Below, piece by piece: positions 6,528 through 7,878 of a stretch of DNA of 7,878 nucleotides. Under the pieces are notes generated by a model, which was not told the origin of the DNA, did not search any database, and saw nothing but the letters and a program-made list of their open reading frames with translations. Source of the stretch: Rhodospirillaceae bacterium (GTDB lineage Bacteria > Pseudomonadota > Alphaproteobacteria > UBA11073); assembly GCA_003536545.1 (NCBI GenBank), contig DPZW01000093.1, positions 1-7,878 on the forward strand. The letters are read 5' to 3'. Each line of letters begins with the position of its first letter. The stretch's first letter is position 1. A program made the translations under genes and the position numbers.

Positions 6528-6659
6528 TGCACGAATCCTTAATCATTTCTGCAATCTTACGGTATAGATAAATCATGCGCGAGCCTAAAACAGCCGCCGC
6601 ACAGCCTTGCCGCCAGCGCATCATGTGATAGTTTGAGGACAAGAAAAGGATCCCCCATC
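6528..6659. promoter_or_regulatory. Divergent control region between antiporter and lipoprotein genes
   Basis: This gap of 132 bases must hold the start signals of two divergent genes. On the minus strand TTTAGG (6589-6584), a 17-base spacer and TATACC (6566-6561) could serve the antiporter. On the plus strand TTGCCG (6607-6612), a 16-base spacer and TAGTTT (6629-6634) could serve the lipoprotein. All boxes are weak matches. I see no strong palindrome, small gene or RNA element here. Confidence 0.3.
6646..6650 (+). promoter_or_regulatory. Ribosome binding site that fixes the lipoprotein start
   Basis: AAGGA lies nine bases before the ATG at 6660. The frame is open to a TTG at 6633, but that start has no site of its own and would place nine charged residues before the signal peptide. 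The Met-Lys-Lys start directly followed by a hydrophobic core and a lipobox is the natural N terminus. Confidence 0.7.
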
Positions 6660-7154
6660 ATGAAAAAAACAATTTTTGCCGCCGCTATGATTTTAACCCT
6701 CGCCGCTTGTGCGGATGATCCGCGCCCAGCCGCACAGCAGCTCAGCGAAGGTTATGACGCGCATCAGATGCAGGAACAGGTTTGGCAAGTGAAGGTGAAC
6801 GGCACCGGCCATCCGGCGGATAAAGTGCAGCGCATGGCATTATGGCGCGCGGCGAAACTCGCGCTCGAACAAAAGCGCGATGGTTTTCAAATTATTGGCG
6901 GCGATGGCGTGAGTAGCCAGACACAATACGCGGGTCAAACCGGTGGCGCGCAGATTGTGACCATTGCAGGCATCGGCCCACAGGCCAGTGTGACGACCAC
7001 GCCTTATACGCCGCCAACCGGACAATATGCGGTGCAGGCGGGCGGCGATATTCTGGTCAAGCTTTACCGCTATAATGAACCGGGATCGGAAAAAGCATAT
7101 GACGCGCGGCAAGTGATGGCGGCATACGGCGCGGAGTTTGCCAATATTAAGTAA
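6660..7154 (+). CDS. Lipoprotein resembling the CC0125/CC1285 family
   Basis: A 164-residue predicted lipoprotein. Seen directly: a classical lipoprotein signal peptide (MKK, hydrophobic core at 4-14, lipobox LAAC with Cys17); Ala18 at position +2 argues against inner-membrane retention, so outer-membrane anchoring is likely. The mature part has EGYDAHQMQEQVWQVKVNGTG at 30-50, then MALWRAAKLALEQKRDGFQIIGG at 59-81. This order, a GY(S/D) start, a strand with V.V.G, a helix of the LxRAAxLxLxxGYDxF type and a strand, resembles the Caulobacter CC0125/CC1285 lipoprotein family, whose function is unknown. A low-complexity stretch rich in Gly, Thr and Pro (about 86-122) follows, then a final strand DILVKLYRY at 130-138 and a helix at the C terminus. 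The gene is divergent from the antiporter and 51 bases upstream of an unknown gene on the same strand. Confidence 0.8.
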   Translation: MKKTIFAAAMILTLAACADDPRPAAQQLSEGYDAHQMQEQVWQVKVNGTGHPADKVQRMALWRAAKLALEQKRDGFQIIGGDGVSSQTQYAGQTGGAQIVTIAGIGPQASVTTTPYTPPTGQYAVQAGGDILVKLYRYNEPGSEKAYDARQVMAAYGAEFANIK

Positions 7155-7159
7155 ATCTA

Positions 7160-7176
7160 AATAGTTTCACCCTATT
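7160..7176 (+). repeat. Short inverted repeat after the lipoprotein gene
   Basis: AATAG at 7160-7164 and CTATT at 7172-7176 are perfect complements around the 7-base loop TTTCACC. The stem is short and AT-rich and no U-tract follows, so it is a poor intrinsic terminator. It sits directly before the larger inverted repeat at 7176-7206, sharing base 7176. Confidence 0.3.
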
Positions 7177-7206
7177 ATGATATCCTGTTCTCAAGGGATA
7201 TCTATA
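7176..7206 (+). repeat. Inverted repeat enclosing the ribosome binding site and start codon of the 7206 gene
   Basis: GATATCC at 7179-7185 and GGATATC at 7196-7202 are perfect complements around a 10-base loop. TAT at 7176-7178 can add three pairs with ATA at 7204-7206 if T7203 is bulged, giving about ten pairs. The right arm contains most of the Shine-Dalgarno AGGGA (7194-7198), and the pairing reaches the first base of the ATG. It could be an RNA hairpin that limits translation or a DNA operator for a dimeric regulator; the sequence alone does not decide. Confidence 0.5.
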
Positions 7207-7878
7207 TGCGTCAAGGACTTAGCGATTATTATTTTGGCCGCCTGGCAGGAATAGTCTTTCCTTCGCGCCAAGCCGAGAGATTAACAAACATGCTTGAAAG
7301 CTTCCCGCAAGAACAAGCTTCCACAACAGGCCTAACCCACATTGAAAAATTTGTTACCCAATATCCTAACTGCGCCATGACGCTGGTGGGACATCTGGCA
7401 AAAAATGACCCCGACCGCGCAGTGGCATTATTAAGCAACGCGGATATTACCGATAGATTGCTAAGTTCATCACGCAAGGACGAGTATGGTCCAGCCAAAG
7501 TGCAAACTGAAAAGCGGGCCATGCGGCTTTTGGATTTAATTGAATCTATGTCCCCTGCACATCAAGTGGATTTATTGACAGGCGGCGCAATCGTCGCTGC
7601 CGTCATGCAGCATGGCCTCAGCACCTATCGCTATTATAGGACAACGGATGTGAATGGCGACGAAATCCCCCTGCCCAGCAATGCAGCACCTGAAAAGCTA
7701 CTGGCCATGTTTGAAAAACTGGATGGGCCAGAAAAAGAAAAATTTCTGGCCGCACCGCGTAATGCCGCAACCTTTCTGAATAAAGACGAGATCCAGAGGA
7801 TAGAAGGTGGAACCTACCACGATTGGTATCTTCATGCCATTTCAGTCCAACCCAATGATGCACAAAACCGGATTCTCC
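7206..7878 (+). CDS. Hypothetical helical protein with repeated segments (cut by window edge)
   Basis: An open frame of 224 codons runs to the window end without a stop. The ATG is supported by AGGGA at 7194-7198, seven bases upstream. There is no signal peptide or membrane segment. The product looks almost wholly helical, and similar segments recur: RLTNMLESFPQEQ at 25-37, RLLDLIESMSPAHQVDLLTG at 107-126 and KLLAMFEKLDGPEKEKFLAA at 164-183; in the last two the likeness continues another eight to nine residues. Such helix pairs suggest a helical-repeat (solenoid-like) scaffold, though I cannot name a family. A tyrosine-rich stretch TYRYYRTTDVNGDEIPLP at 140-157 separates two repeats. Four of 14 arginine codons are AGA/AGG, more than in the glycosyltransferase genes. 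The short gap after the lipoprotein gene holds two inverted repeats, one masking this gene's start. Real gene likely; function unknown. Confidence 0.75.
   Translation, partial: MRQGLSDYYFGRLAGIVFPSRQAERLTNMLESFPQEQASTTGLTHIEKFVTQYPNCAMTLVGHLAKNDPDRAVALLSNADITDRLLSSSRKDEYGPAKVQTEKRAMRLLDLIESMSPAHQVDLLTGGAIVAAVMQHGLSTYRYYRTTDVNGDEIPLPSNAAPEKLLAMFEKLDGPEKEKFLAAPRNAATFLNKDEIQRIEGGTYHDWYLHAISVQPNDAQNRIL

Noticed and set aside
5950..6567. A 205-codon open frame on the plus strand opposite the antiporter gene
   Set aside because: It lies almost wholly antisense to a clear membrane protein gene; its composition mirrors the hydrophobic codons of that gene and it has no recognisable motif or ribosome binding site.
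7139..7167. TTGCCA-17-TAGTTT as a promoter for the gene at 7206
   Set aside because: The -10 box is a poor match and the -35 box lies inside lipoprotein codons; co-transcription with the lipoprotein gene is as likely.

Overview
The window looks like an ordinary chromosomal segment of a Gram-negative bacterium, most likely an alphaproteobacterium. Three things point that way: a GT4/GT9 glycosyltransferase pair of the lipopolysaccharide type whose GT9 member carries the DLQTNDR signature, a lipoprotein resembling the Caulobacter CC0125/CC1285 family, and the local style of the RibF and alpha/beta hydrolase sequences. Base composition is moderate and coding density is high. I see no RNA gene, CRISPR array, transposase, integrase or prophage gene. 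A finer placement (for example Rhodospirillales- or Micavibrio-like) would be a guess.

Layout. Positions 1-1055, minus strand: the start of ribF (FAD synthetase half only, cut by the window edge), preceded by an alpha/beta serine hydrolase. Positions 1056-2853 and on to 3769, plus strand: a small orphan protein of unknown function with its own promoter-like sequence and ribosome binding site, then a GT4 and a GT9 glycosyltransferase that overlap by 20 bases. Positions 3744-5242, minus strand: a compact run ohr > ygjV-like > pgsA, with a 12-base gap and then a 4-base ATGA overlap; pgsA converges on the GT9 gene and overlaps its 3' end. Positions 5298-6527, minus strand: a CPA2-type cation/proton antiporter membrane domain. 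Positions 6660-7878, plus strand: a small lipoprotein, then an unrecognised helical protein that runs off the window end. Its first 224 residues are visible.

How the genes fit together. Most of the window serves the cell envelope: sugar transfer to a surface glycan (GT4, GT9), phosphatidylglycerol synthesis (PgsA), an inner-membrane protein of unknown role (YgjV family), peroxide and lipid-peroxide removal (Ohr), ion antiport (CPA2) and a predicted outer-membrane lipoprotein. The least ordinary parts are the unknown protein at the right edge, which has repeated helical segments and an inverted repeat covering its ribosome binding site and start codon; the antiporter, whose usual acidic ion-binding position reads Asn-Asn; a RibF with an altered F-E/D-P-x-P motif; and the orphan protein at 1154-1564. 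I did not find a clearly new multi-gene system.
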